Positions 1-5,274 of a stretch of 5,964 nt of DNA are shown in pieces; the stretch's first letter is position 1; the number at the start of each line of letters is the position of its first letter. Below the pieces are notes generated by a model. That model searched no databases and was not told the origin of the DNA. It saw only the letters and a list, made by a program, of their open reading frames with translations. A program made the position numbers and the translations under genes. Origin of the DNA: Pseudomonadota bacterium (GTDB taxonomy: Bacteria; Desulfobacterota; WTBG01; JAGOGO01); assembly GCA_021160085.1 (NCBI GenBank), contig JAGHDE010000121.1, positions 1 to 5,964 of the forward strand, in the 5' to 3' direction.

Positions 1-125
1 ACATCTGAGAAGTGTATGATTCCTTTTTCATCTACATATCTGTAAATATCAGCAAACGCATTATAACAAGTGAAAAATATTGGCAAAAGAACCATTATGT
101 ATATTAGATTTTTTAAATAATACAT
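1..125 (-). CDS. Secreted DUF4124-domain protein, N-terminal part only (cut by window edge)
   Basis: An open frame begins with ATG at 125-123 and runs off the left edge, giving 41 complete codons. Residues 1-25 form a good Sec signal peptide: Lys5 in the n-region, a hydrophobic core (LIYIMVLLPIFF) and an Ala-Phe-Ala cleavage site. The mature protein would begin DIYRYVDEKGIIHFSD, which matches the start of the DUF4124 domain. From family knowledge, this short beta domain often sits at the N-terminus of periplasmic proteins, including soluble lytic transglycosylases of Desulfobacterota. The catalytic part, if any, is outside the window, so the full function is unknown. A stop codon at 131-129 makes this ATG the first possible start. 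A second ATG at 95-93 would give a signal peptide without a positive n-region and is less likely. No well-placed Shine-Dalgarno is seen; a GGGGA run lies about 17 bases upstream, too far. The gene diverges from the DUF2065 gene, with only 34 bases between start codons. Confidence 0.75.
   Translation of the reverse strand, partial: MYYLKNLIYIMVLLPIFFTCYNAFADIYRYVDEKGIIHFSD
80..107 (+). promoter_or_regulatory. Possible sigma70-type promoter for the DUF2065 gene
   Basis: TTGGCA (80-85; 5 of 6 match to TTGACA) and TATTAG (102-107; 4 of 6 match to TATAAT) are separated by 16 bases on the plus strand. Transcription would start around 113-116, giving a leader of about 45 bases to the ATG at 160. 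The site lies inside the 5' end of the divergent DUF4124 gene. This is a by-eye match in AT-rich DNA, where chance matches are common. Confidence 0.25.
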
Positions 126-159
126 AAATTAATCAGCTTTTTTCCCCTTTATTTTATCG

Positions 160-363
160 ATGGATTTTAACTATTTTTTAAGTGTATTAGGCGTTGTTCT
201 AATAATAGAAGGGTTCCCTTATTTTCTTTTCCCTGAGAAGTTTAAGAAGTTTTTATCGCAAATGGCTCTTTTGCCAGACTTCTACCTCCGGGCATTCGGC
301 TTTACAGCAATGGTTTCTGGTCTGTTATTGCTTTATCTTGTCCGCAGCAGAATCAATTTCTAA
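160..363 (+). CDS. DUF2065 family inner-membrane protein (YjeT-like)
   Basis: This 67-residue protein has the DUF2065 layout. A first hydrophobic segment (about residues 5-23) is followed by the family's Glu-Gly pair (residues 17-18) and FPEKFKKFL. Next come LPDFYLRAFG (residues 38-47) and a second membrane segment (about 46-62) ending in a short basic tail. The length is normal for the family, which includes E. coli YjeT. The biochemical role of DUF2065 proteins is not established; in proteobacteria they are often found near hflC or other membrane-protease genes. The ATG at 160 is the only usual start codon before the upstream stop at 130-132. It has no Shine-Dalgarno; the preceding bases are pyrimidine-rich, so translation may be weak or leaderless-like. 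It is the only plus-strand gene here and converges on the M48 gene with 15 bases between stop codons. Confidence 0.85.
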   Translation: MDFNYFLSVLGVVLIIEGFPYFLFPEKFKKFLSQMALLPDFYLRAFGFTAMVSGLLLLYLVRSRINF

Positions 364-378
364 ACAGCATCCAGTTTT

Positions 379-1449
379 TTAATAAATAATTTTCAGCTTC
401 TTTCCGGGCTGAAGACAATCATCCACTTCCATATCATCCATATCATTGAATTCAGCAATTTTTTCAGCCTGGTCCTTGTCTTCTAATACCTTTTCAGCTA
501 TGGAGGTAAATGTATCCCCCTCCTCGACAACATATATGCGAATACGACTTGGGTTTTCCCGAGAACCGTAAAGCAGGCCATCTAAGTGCGATATGTATTC
601 ATCTTCAAAAATGTTGCCTTGGTAAGCCGACACTTCTTCCCTGGTTACTCCTGCCTCACCACTGCTATTTTTCTGATTCAGCTTGTCTCTGGTAAGATCT
701 AAGGCCACCATCAGTTTTGCTTTGTTCCGGGTTTCTCGTATTCTGTCAAAAGTATCAGGGTGGGTCGCAGTATACACGCTGTATCCTACCAGTCCCGAGG
801 ACATTTTGCTAAGCTGGATGAGAAAATTGCTCACCTCCATAGGATCGTATCCTGCCTTGTACATAAATTTCAATCCCATGGCGTCAGCCTGAAATTCCCG
901 CTCCCGGCTGTAGCCCAACCTCATGGTTTGGGAAAGAGATGTCGCCACAGTAAGCATTTCCCCGGCATTGGGGCCGGCGGCCAGGGCTGCCAGGGTTACC
1001 ATCTGGTATCCTAAGGCCTCGGAAAGCTGGATAGCGCTGTGACGGGCGCAAATATGACCAATTTCGTGGCCTAAAACACTGGCAAGCTGGGCTTCATTTT
1101 CAAGCTCTGCTAATAAACCGCGGGTGATAAAAACATAACCTCCCGGCAAAGCAAAAGCATTAAGGATCGGGCTATCGACAACTTGAAAATAGTACTGTAG
1201 ATAGCTTCGGTCACAAACCTTAACCAGTTTTTGTCCAACTTTATTTATGTATTTCTGAAGGTAATCGTCTTCATAGATGCCGCCGAAGCTTTGAGCCACT
1301 GAATAGCTCGCATTACGTCCTAACCGGATCTCTTTTTCTTCACTAACGATATTAAATTCGCGCTTTAGCGTGGCGGGATTGACGGAACAGGCAGACAAAA
1401 GGAGTGGTATGATTATGATTCTTATTAAGGCAGGCAGAAAACTTAGCAT
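379..1449 (-). CDS. M48 family zinc metalloprotease lipoprotein with C-terminal LysM domain
   Basis: The 356-residue product starts with a lipoprotein signal peptide whose lipobox is Leu-Ser-Ala-Cys (Cys21), followed by Ser at +2, suggesting outer-membrane sorting by the E. coli rule. The M48 domain spans about residues 35-245. It has the HEIGH zinc motif (His128, Glu129, His132), the third ligand Glu185 in EFQAD, and a downstream THP motif (229-231). This resembles periplasmic BepA/LoiP-type and Oma1-like proteases, which in other bacteria handle misfolded outer-membrane proteins. Residues about 306-355 (YVVEEGDTFTSIAEKV to PGKKLKIIY) form a LysM module expected to bind peptidoglycan. BepA itself has TPR repeats instead, so the domain arrangement differs. 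A low-complexity linker (about 255-300) joins the halves. The ATG at 1449 overlaps the end of hisA by 7 bases, with only a weak GGA 7-9 bases upstream, so translation may be coupled to hisA. Confidence 0.92.
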   Translation of the reverse strand: MLSFLPALIRIIIIPLLLSACSVNPATLKREFNIVSEEKEIRLGRNASYSVAQSFGGIYEDDYLQKYINKVGQKLVKVCDRSYLQYYFQVVDSPILNAFALPGGYVFITRGLLAELENEAQLASVLGHEIGHICARHSAIQLSEALGYQMVTLAALAAGPNAGEMLTVATSLSQTMRLGYSREREFQADAMGLKFMYKAGYDPMEVSNFLIQLSKMSSGLVGYSVYTATHPDTFDRIRETRNKAKLMVALDLTRDKLNQKNSSGEAGVTREEVSAYQGNIFEDEYISHLDGLLYGSRENPSRIRIYVVEEGDTFTSIAEKVLEDKDQAEKIAEFNDMDDMEVDDCLQPGKKLKIIY

Positions 1450-2180
1450 TGTTTTCCAATTTTTTTCACAACCTGGAGCGCTTCTGACAGGTCTACACTT
1501 CCATCGTACAAAGCCCGGCCAATAATAAGCCCTTTGATACCATCTTTGGCCAGGGAAATAACATTTAAAACGTCCTCTATTGTTGCCACGCCCCCAGATG
1601 CGATAACCGGAATCGAAATCTCCCGGGCTATCATTTGGGTAGCAGACACGTTAATGCCGGTCAGCATACCATCCCGTTTGATATCAGTATATATAATGGC
1701 AGCTACGCCTTCTTTTTCGCAGCGCCGGGCAAAAGTAATCGCTGGCAAGTCAGTCTGTTCGGACCATCCTTTGATGGCAACCTTGCCTTCCCTGGCATCG
1801 ATTCCCACCATAATCCGGCCGGGAAACTTTGAACACGCTTTGGAAAGAAATTCTTTTCCCTGGTATGCTATGGTCCCAAGAATAACCCGGTCTATTCCCA
1901 TAGCTATATATTCTTCAATAGTCTCAAGGCTGCGAATTCCGCCTCCTAATTGTATTGGAATAGATATCCCCTGCCTTATTTTTTTAATAACTTCTTTGTT
2001 CTGAGGGACCCCCTTAAAAGCTCCATCCAAGTCTATCAGATGTAACACTTTAGCTCCCATGTTTTCCCACTCTTGAGCTACTTGCTGAGGATGATAAGAA
2101 AAAATGGTCTCTTTTTTCATTTCCCCCTGCTTCAAACGAACACAATTTCCATTTTTGAGGTCAATAGCAGGAATAATCAT
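1443..2180 (-). CDS. hisA: HisA: 1-(5-phosphoribosyl)-5-[(5-phosphoribosylamino)methylideneamino]imidazole-4-carboxamide isomerase
   Basis: This cytoplasmic (beta/alpha)8-barrel enzyme performs the Amadori isomerisation of ProFAR to PRFAR in histidine biosynthesis. Taking the ATG at 2180, it has 245 residues, the same as E. coli HisA, and begins with the family-typical MIIPAIDLKNG. Catalytic aspartates are Asp7 and Asp128 (in GIDAREGKVAIKGWSE). Phosphate-binding loops are GGGIRS (79-84) and ASGGV (194-198). The TDIKRDGML segment (165-173) and GRALYDG (221-227) are intact, and Trp139 is the conserved KGW residue. An in-frame GTG at 2210 would add 10 residues (MTAKYNGDSV) and has a better Shine-Dalgarno, so the start is not certain. 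The 3' end overlaps the M48 gene by 7 bases. hisB lies upstream across a gap of about 100-130 bases. The usual neighbours hisH and hisF are not adjacent. Confidence 0.95.
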   Translation of the reverse strand: MIIPAIDLKNGNCVRLKQGEMKKETIFSYHPQQVAQEWENMGAKVLHLIDLDGAFKGVPQNKEVIKKIRQGISIPIQLGGGIRSLETIEEYIAMGIDRVILGTIAYQGKEFLSKACSKFPGRIMVGIDAREGKVAIKGWSEQTDLPAITFARRCEKEGVAAIIYTDIKRDGMLTGINVSATQMIAREISIPVIASGGVATIEDVLNVISLAKDGIKGLIIGRALYDGSVDLSEALQVVKKIGKQC

Positions 2181-2187
2181 CACGGAA

Positions 2188-2224
2188 TCACCATTATATT
2201 TCGCAGTCACGGCTCCAATCTCCT
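2188..2224 (-). promoter_or_regulatory. Two competing ribosome binding sites for hisA
   Basis: On the minus strand, AGGAG (2224-2220) lies 9 bases before the GTG at 2210-2208, and GGTGA (2192-2188) lies 7 bases before the ATG at 2180-2178. The two starts are in the same frame. The upstream site is the stronger Shine-Dalgarno, while the downstream start fits the HisA family N-terminus, whose first beta strand begins at MIIPAID. A GTG codon also sits directly before the ATG. The sequence alone does not decide between them. Confidence 0.5.
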
Positions 2225-2308
2225 GATTTACTGTATATTTATATTTAGGGTAAATTAACCACCTGAGATTTCGTACATTTTAATAATAAAAAGGTGGAAA
2301 AGGATAAA

Positions 2309-2896
2309 TCAAAGAATACCTTTTGTAGACATGACTCCCTCAATCCGGGCATCAACAGCGATGGCTTCGGCCAGAGACCTTCCAAAGGCCTTAAAAACGG
2401 CCTCAATTATATGGTGCCGATTATGCCCATAAGGCACATTAATGTGTACTGTAAAACCACCGGCAGTACTGAATGCCTGAAAAAACTCTTTAACTACTTC
2501 AACATCAAAATCGCCTATTTTCCCCTCCATTATGGGAAGATTGTAAACCAGAACAGGACGGTTAGAGATATCGATAACAACTTGAGCCAAAACCTCATCC
2601 ATTGGAACAGATGAAAAACCATATCGCCGGATTCCTTCTTTGTTGTCCAGACATTGTTTGAAAGAGTCTCCCAGCAAAATTCCAATGTCTTCAACAGTGT
2701 GATGAAAATCCACTTCTACATCACCCCTGGCTTTGATCTGAAGGTCAAAAAATCCGTGCTTACACATCAACTCCAACATATGATTTAAAAAAGGAATTCC
2801 CGTATCAATCTGAAATTGTCCTTTTCCATCCAGATTTATTCGTAAAGAGATGTTCGTCTCCGAAGTTTTTCTTTTCAAAGAGATTTCCCGTGGCAT
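2309..2896 (-). CDS. hisB: HisB: imidazoleglycerol-phosphate dehydratase
   Basis: The enzyme dehydrates imidazoleglycerol phosphate to imidazoleacetol phosphate, the sixth step of histidine biosynthesis. At 195 residues it is the monofunctional form, without the N-terminal histidinol-phosphatase domain fused in E. coli. Both manganese-binding motifs of the duplicated fold are present: HHTVED (65-70) and NRHHIIEAVFKAFGRSL (159-175). The LNHML segment (37-41, His39), KHGFFDL (46-52), PMDE (98-101) and the C-terminal STKG (190-193) are also typical. The ATG at 2896 is preceded by GAGGAG with 5 bases of spacing, a strong ribosome binding site. Upstream lies the repeat-rich gap to ytxH; downstream, hisA follows after roughly 100-130 bases rather than hisH. 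The protein looks complete and functional. Confidence 0.96.
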   Translation of the reverse strand: MPREISLKRKTSETNISLRINLDGKGQFQIDTGIPFLNHMLELMCKHGFFDLQIKARGDVEVDFHHTVEDIGILLGDSFKQCLDNKEGIRRYGFSSVPMDEVLAQVVIDISNRPVLVYNLPIMEGKIGDFDVEVVKEFFQAFSTAGGFTVHINVPYGHNRHHIIEAVFKAFGRSLAEAIAVDARIEGVMSTKGIL

Positions 2897-2916
2897 ATCA
2901 ACTCCTCAAGGTTTTG

Positions 2917-2954
2917 ATAAACAAACTACCCCGCAGCAAGCAAGCTGCGAGGTA
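2917..2954 (-). terminator. GC-rich hairpin with T-rich tail upstream of hisB (terminator or attenuator-like)
   Basis: On the minus strand, arm TACCTCGCAGC (2954-2944), loop TTGCTT and arm GCTGCGGGGTA (2937-2927) form an 11-pair stem with one U-G wobble. The tail GTTTGTTTAT (2926-2917) follows. On the plus strand the same pair is a C-A mismatch and there is no T tail, so the structure suits minus-strand RNA. It lies after ytxH and only about 20 bases before hisB's start codon. It could end the ytxH transcript, or act on a hisB leader. No leader peptide with a run of histidine codons is visible, so classical his attenuation is not supported. Confidence 0.45.
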
Positions 2955-2959
2955 TCACT

Positions 2960-3067
2960 ATGTCATTCCGGAAAAACCAAAGGGCTTATCCGAAATACAG
3001 ATTTCCCCTTCCCGATCGGGGGCAGGTACAAAACCCCGATCAAGTCGAGGACCGGCTAAAATGACAT
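2960..3067. repeat. Palindromic intergenic repeat with ATGTCATT/AATGACAT ends
   Basis: Perfect 8-base inverted ends ATGTCATT (2960-2967) and AATGACAT (3060-3067) enclose about 90 bases. Next inward is CCGG (2968-2971) and CCGG (3052-3055), offset by 4 unpaired bases on the right. Internal stems are ATTCCGGA (2965-2972) with TCCGAAAT (2989-2996, one mismatch), GATCGGGG (3014-3021) with CCCCGATC (3034-3041, perfect), and the alternative CCCCGA (3034-3039) with TCGAGG (3045-3050, one mismatch). CCCGATCGGG (3011-3020) is itself a perfect palindrome. From general knowledge, dispersed TGTCATTCC-type palindromes are common between genes in Desulfobacterota and related phyla, so this is probably one copy of a REP/MITE-like family. 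No convincing target-site duplication is seen and it encodes no protein. Confidence 0.6.
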
Positions 3068-3093
3068 TAACAAAGCAGGCTTAGGGAAATTAC

Positions 3094-3126
3094 AACCAAA
3101 GAAATTCAAACTTCTGTTGGTTTTTA
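3094..3126 (+). terminator. AT-rich hairpin just after ytxH, terminator-like on the plus strand
   Basis: AACCAAAGAA (3094-3103) pairs with TTCTgTTGGTT (3112-3122), with one bulged G and an 8-base loop, and is followed on the plus strand by a short T run ending near 3126. It overlaps the ytxH stop codon region. Read on the minus strand, the following bases are TGTAATTTCC, a poor U tract. No plus-strand gene ends here, so it may limit antisense transcription, be a weak bidirectional structure, or be chance in AT-rich DNA. Confidence 0.25.
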
Positions 3127-3429
3127 TTTTCCCTTTCTGGAAGAAATTTTCTCTTTAATTTTTTCAACCGATTCCTGAACTTTTTCCTGGACCTCGGAAA
3201 TTTTTTCTTTCCCGGTTCCCGCTAATTCTTCCGCTCTTGCCTTGACAGTCTCAGCTGTTTCCCGTAAACGTCCACGCGCCTCTTCTGCCTGTTCCTTTAC
3301 CCTTTCCCGAGTTTCCACTCCCGCTCGGGGAGCAAAAAGCAAACCTGCTGCGGTTCCGATAAGTCCACCGGTAATAAAAGCCAGGGCAAGCGCTGCAAAA
3401 CCATATTCACTGCGATCAGAACTCATCAT
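3124..3429 (-). CDS. YtxH-type small membrane protein
   Basis: The 101-residue product has one transmembrane segment (about residues 9-33) rich in Gly and Ala with a GGLIGTAAGLLFAPRAG motif (21-37), which is the YtxH domain signature. Residues about 38-97 are a long, highly charged amphipathic helix full of Glu, Lys, Arg and Ala, with heptad-like or LEA-like spacing, ending in a basic RKGK tail. YtxH proteins are linked to general stress in Bacillus, but their molecular role is unknown. The gene starts with two consecutive ATG codons (3429-3427 and 3426-3424). The near-consensus AAGGGGGTG gives 4 bases of spacing to the first and a better 7 bases to the second, so the true product may be one residue shorter. 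It follows the DUF948-like gene after 67 bases containing a possible terminator and promoter, so it may be partly independent of the upstream operon. Confidence 0.8.
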   Translation of the reverse strand: MMSSDRSEYGFAALALAFITGGLIGTAAGLLFAPRAGVETRERVKEQAEEARGRLRETAETVKARAEELAGTGKEKISEVQEKVQESVEKIKEKISSRKGK

Positions 3430-3459
3430 ATCACCCCCTTTCTAAACGTCTTTTAATTT

Positions 3460-3488
3460 ATTTTATTATTACTTTCTTGAAAAAGCAA
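3460..3488 (-). promoter_or_regulatory. Possible sigma70-type promoter for ytxH
   Basis: On the minus strand, TTGCTT (3488-3483; 3 of 6 match to TTGACA) and TAAAAT (3465-3460; 5 of 6 match to TATAAT) are exactly 17 bases apart. Transcription would start near 3453, leaving a short leader of about 25 bases with the AAGGGGGTG ribosome binding site. The -35 overlaps the tail of the terminator-like hairpin of the preceding gene, a compact arrangement. The match is by eye in an AT-rich stretch. Confidence 0.35.
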
Positions 3489-3511
3489 GGGGCCTTTTAA
3501 ACAACCCCCTT
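3480..3511 (-). terminator. Candidate intrinsic terminator spanning the stop codon of the DUF948-like gene
   Basis: On the minus strand AAGGGG (3511-3506) pairs with CCCCTT (3492-3487) across a 13-base loop that contains the TAA stop codon, followed by GCTTTTTC. The stem is only 6 pairs, with possible extra A-T pairs if the GC after the right arm bulges out. It would end transcription of the envelope block just before ytxH, where a promoter-like pair begins. The short stem and large loop make it moderate at best. Confidence 0.4.
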
Positions 3512-3877
3512 TTTTCGCGTTCCCCGTATTTTTCGCCATGCTCCCTTCAAACTCCAGAACAGGAAGGTTCGGGCAAGTTGAGGCCCTATTCCCTTAAAAG
3601 CAAACTCGGTAGCCTTACCAGGGACATGGGTGAGCTTGTTTTTTGCCAATCCAGTAATCTCTTCGAATTCTCTAAAAACATTATCTCCCCGCTTTAGCAA
3701 AACCTTGATCTCATCATTGAGAATTGTATCCAGGCTTTCAGCAGTGATCTCCAGTTGACGAGCAGTTTTTTTTGTCTGGTTAATAAGAGGAAGCAGGGAA
3801 AGCAGGATAAACACAAAACCTCCCCCCAATATAAATACGATTATAATTAACAAAATCAGCAAAATTTGATTTTCCAT
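3497..3877 (-). CDS. Small membrane protein resembling DUF948
   Basis: This 126-residue protein has a strong N-terminal transmembrane segment (about residues 5-31). A charged helical stretch follows (about 34-85, including TARQLEITAESLDTIL). A second, weaker hydrophobic patch lies at about 96-110, and the C-terminus is strongly basic (RKIRGTRKKG). The architecture of membrane anchor plus helical tail, and its position next to a YtxH gene, resemble DUF948 proteins, which commonly pair with YtxH proteins; the assignment is by pattern and not certain. No enzyme motif is seen. The ATG at 3877 is preceded by GAGGAG with 9 bases of spacing. That site begins only 3 bases after the S41 stop codon, so the two genes are almost certainly co-transcribed and probably translationally coupled. 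Its function is unknown; a scaffold or regulator at the inner membrane is only a guess. Confidence 0.72.
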   Translation of the reverse strand: MENQILLILLIIIVFILGGGFVFILLSLLPLINQTKKTARQLEITAESLDTILNDEIKVLLKRGDNVFREFEEITGLAKNKLTHVPGKATEFAFKGIGPQLARTFLFWSLKGAWRKIRGTRKKGVV

Positions 3878-3895
3878 TTCGCCCCGCTCCTCATG

Positions 3896-5236
3896 TTAGT
3901 TGATTGATTTCGCTGTTCTTTTTTTCTGAAAAACTTCCCAACCCTTAAGTAATTCTATCGCCCGATTCAAAGGAGGGTCATTATTAATTACCTCTTTTTT
4001 TGTCTCTTTGTCCTCTTTTTCATCTTCACTTTTTTCGATCTTTTCGACATCTTCGGAATTTATGATATGGTTTTCCAAGTCCTTCTCTCGCAAGAAATGG
4101 ATTTTAGGAGCATCCTTTTCCAATCCCTCAATATAATCCTCCACCACAACATCCGGATCAATACCCTTGGCATGGATTGAACGACCGTTAGGTGTAAAAT
4201 ATCTTGCGGTGGTAAGTTTAAGACCGGATCCATCATCCAGGGGAATAATTGTCTGGACTGAACCCTTGCCAAATGTAGGAGTTCCCAAAATGAGAGCTCG
4301 AGCATGATCCTGCAGCGCTCCGGTCACAATTTCCGAACCACTGGCAGATCCGGCATTAACCAGCACAATCAAAGGATAATCATGTTTTTTCTTGTTTTGC
4401 TGGGCTTTGAACTCCATTCTTTGATCTTTTGAACGGCCTTCGGTATAAACGATCAGTCCCGAATCAATAAATTCATCCGCCATTTTCACGGCCTGCTGAA
4501 GCAATCCTCCCGGGTTATTACGCAGATCCAGGATAAGGCCCAAAAGAGAAGGAACCTTTGCTTCAATTTCACTGCAGGCCTTACGGAACTCCTTAATGGT
4601 CTGTTCCTGAAATTGAGTAACCCGGATATATCCTATTTTTTCATTCAATACTTTGAATTTTACACTTTTTATCTCAATAACATCACGCGTAATTGTAAAA
4701 TCCTGCGGGCGGGTAACTCCTTCCCGCATAATACTAATTGTCACTTTGGTTCCCTTTTTCCCTCTCAGCTTTTTTACCGCATCCATGAGGGTCATATTTT
4801 TTGTAGACTCTGTCTCTATCTTCACAATCTGGTCCCCGGTTTTGATTCCAACCCGAAATGCCGGCGTGTCTTCAATAGGGGCCACTACCGTAAGGGTCCC
4901 TTCTTTAATTGTCAATTCTATCCCCAAACCCCCAAACTTCCCCTTTGTTTCAACCTGCATTTCTTTGTACAAATCAGGAGACATATAAGAAGAATGCGGA
5001 TCCAGGGTTCTCAACATACCATTTATAGCCCCTTTAATAAGGGTATCAACATCAGTTTCCTCTACGTAATCCTTCTGAATTGTATAGAGAATCTCACTGA
5101 AAGTTTTGAGATTTTCATAATTTTTATCGGTTACTGCTGAGACCAGAGTACCGCTATACCCATTTATCAGATAACCAAGGATAAAAGCAGCAAAAAATAG
5201 AAACCAAGTAAACCTGCCCTTCTTAATGTTAACCAT
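3896..5236 (-). CDS. S41 family carboxy-terminal processing protease (CtpA/Prc-type)
   Basis: The 446-residue serine protease has an N-terminal signal anchor (about residues 9-27), a helical region with TLDPHSSYM (77-85), a PDZ domain (about 95-182, ligand loop GGLGIEL at 102-108) and the S41 catalytic core (about 190-365). The active site is complete: Ser299 in GSASGSEI, Lys324 in PTFGKGSVQ exactly 25 residues later, and Gln328, matching the Ser-Lys-Gln arrangement of CtpB. LDLRNNPGGLL (236-246) and RYFTPNGRSI (345-354) are also family hallmarks. Such enzymes cleave the C-termini of periplasmic proteins, and in several bacteria trim peptidoglycan hydrolases. The C-terminal tail has a very acidic and lysine-rich stretch (about 398-416) before a helical end. 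The ATG at 5236 has GAGGAG 5 bases upstream. The gene follows the envC-like gene by 38 bases, a conserved pairing in deltaproteobacterial genomes as far as I know. Confidence 0.95.
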   Translation of the reverse strand: MVNIKKGRFTWFLFFAAFILGYLINGYSGTLVSAVTDKNYENLKTFSEILYTIQKDYVEETDVDTLIKGAINGMLRTLDPHSSYMSPDLYKEMQVETKGKFGGLGIELTIKEGTLTVVAPIEDTPAFRVGIKTGDQIVKIETESTKNMTLMDAVKKLRGKKGTKVTISIMREGVTRPQDFTITRDVIEIKSVKFKVLNEKIGYIRVTQFQEQTIKEFRKACSEIEAKVPSLLGLILDLRNNPGGLLQQAVKMADEFIDSGLIVYTEGRSKDQRMEFKAQQNKKKHDYPLIVLVNAGSASGSEIVTGALQDHARALILGTPTFGKGSVQTIIPLDDGSGLKLTTARYFTPNGRSIHAKGIDPDVVVEDYIEGLEKDAPKIHFLREKDLENHIINSEDVEKIEKSEDEKEDKETKKEVINNDPPLNRAIELLKGWEVFQKKRTAKSIN

Positions 5237-5274
5237 TTTTTCTCCTCATTTTCTTATCTTGAAAAAATAAATTT

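Noticed and set aside
361..381. Possible bidirectional terminator between the DUF2065 and M48 genes
   Set aside because: Only AAAC and GTTT (4 A/T-rich pairs) can pair around the T run; this is too weak to call.
1534..2004. Long open frame on the plus strand opposite hisA
   Set aside because: It is antisense to an intact, unmistakable hisA; its translation shows no family resemblance.
2231..2266. TATAAA/TATACA-like -10 boxes on the minus strand before hisA
   Set aside because: No acceptable -35 hexamer lies at 16-18 bases; AT-rich DNA gives such -10 matches freely.
2259..2297. CCACCT (2259-2264) and AGGTGG (2292-2297) inverted repeat in the hisB-hisA gap
   Set aside because: The stem is only 6 pairs with a 27-base loop, there is no T tail, and the AGGTGG has no start codon at a useful distance. 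It is probably chance.
2960..3067. Repeat as a recent insertion with target-site duplication
   Set aside because: The flanking bases do not form a convincing direct duplication, so recent mobility is not supported by this copy alone.
2850..3084. Small plus-strand open frames across the hisB start and the repeat
   Set aside because: They run through palindromic repeat DNA and antisense hisB, and encode no recognisable protein.
4060..4305. Open frame on the minus strand inside the S41 gene in another frame
   Set aside because: It overlaps the catalytic core coding sequence out of frame and has no plausible ribosome binding context or domain.
4613..5140. Long open frame on the plus strand opposite the S41 protease gene
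   Set aside because: It is antisense to a gene with a full set of catalytic motifs, and its translation has no recognisable domain and an odd composition.
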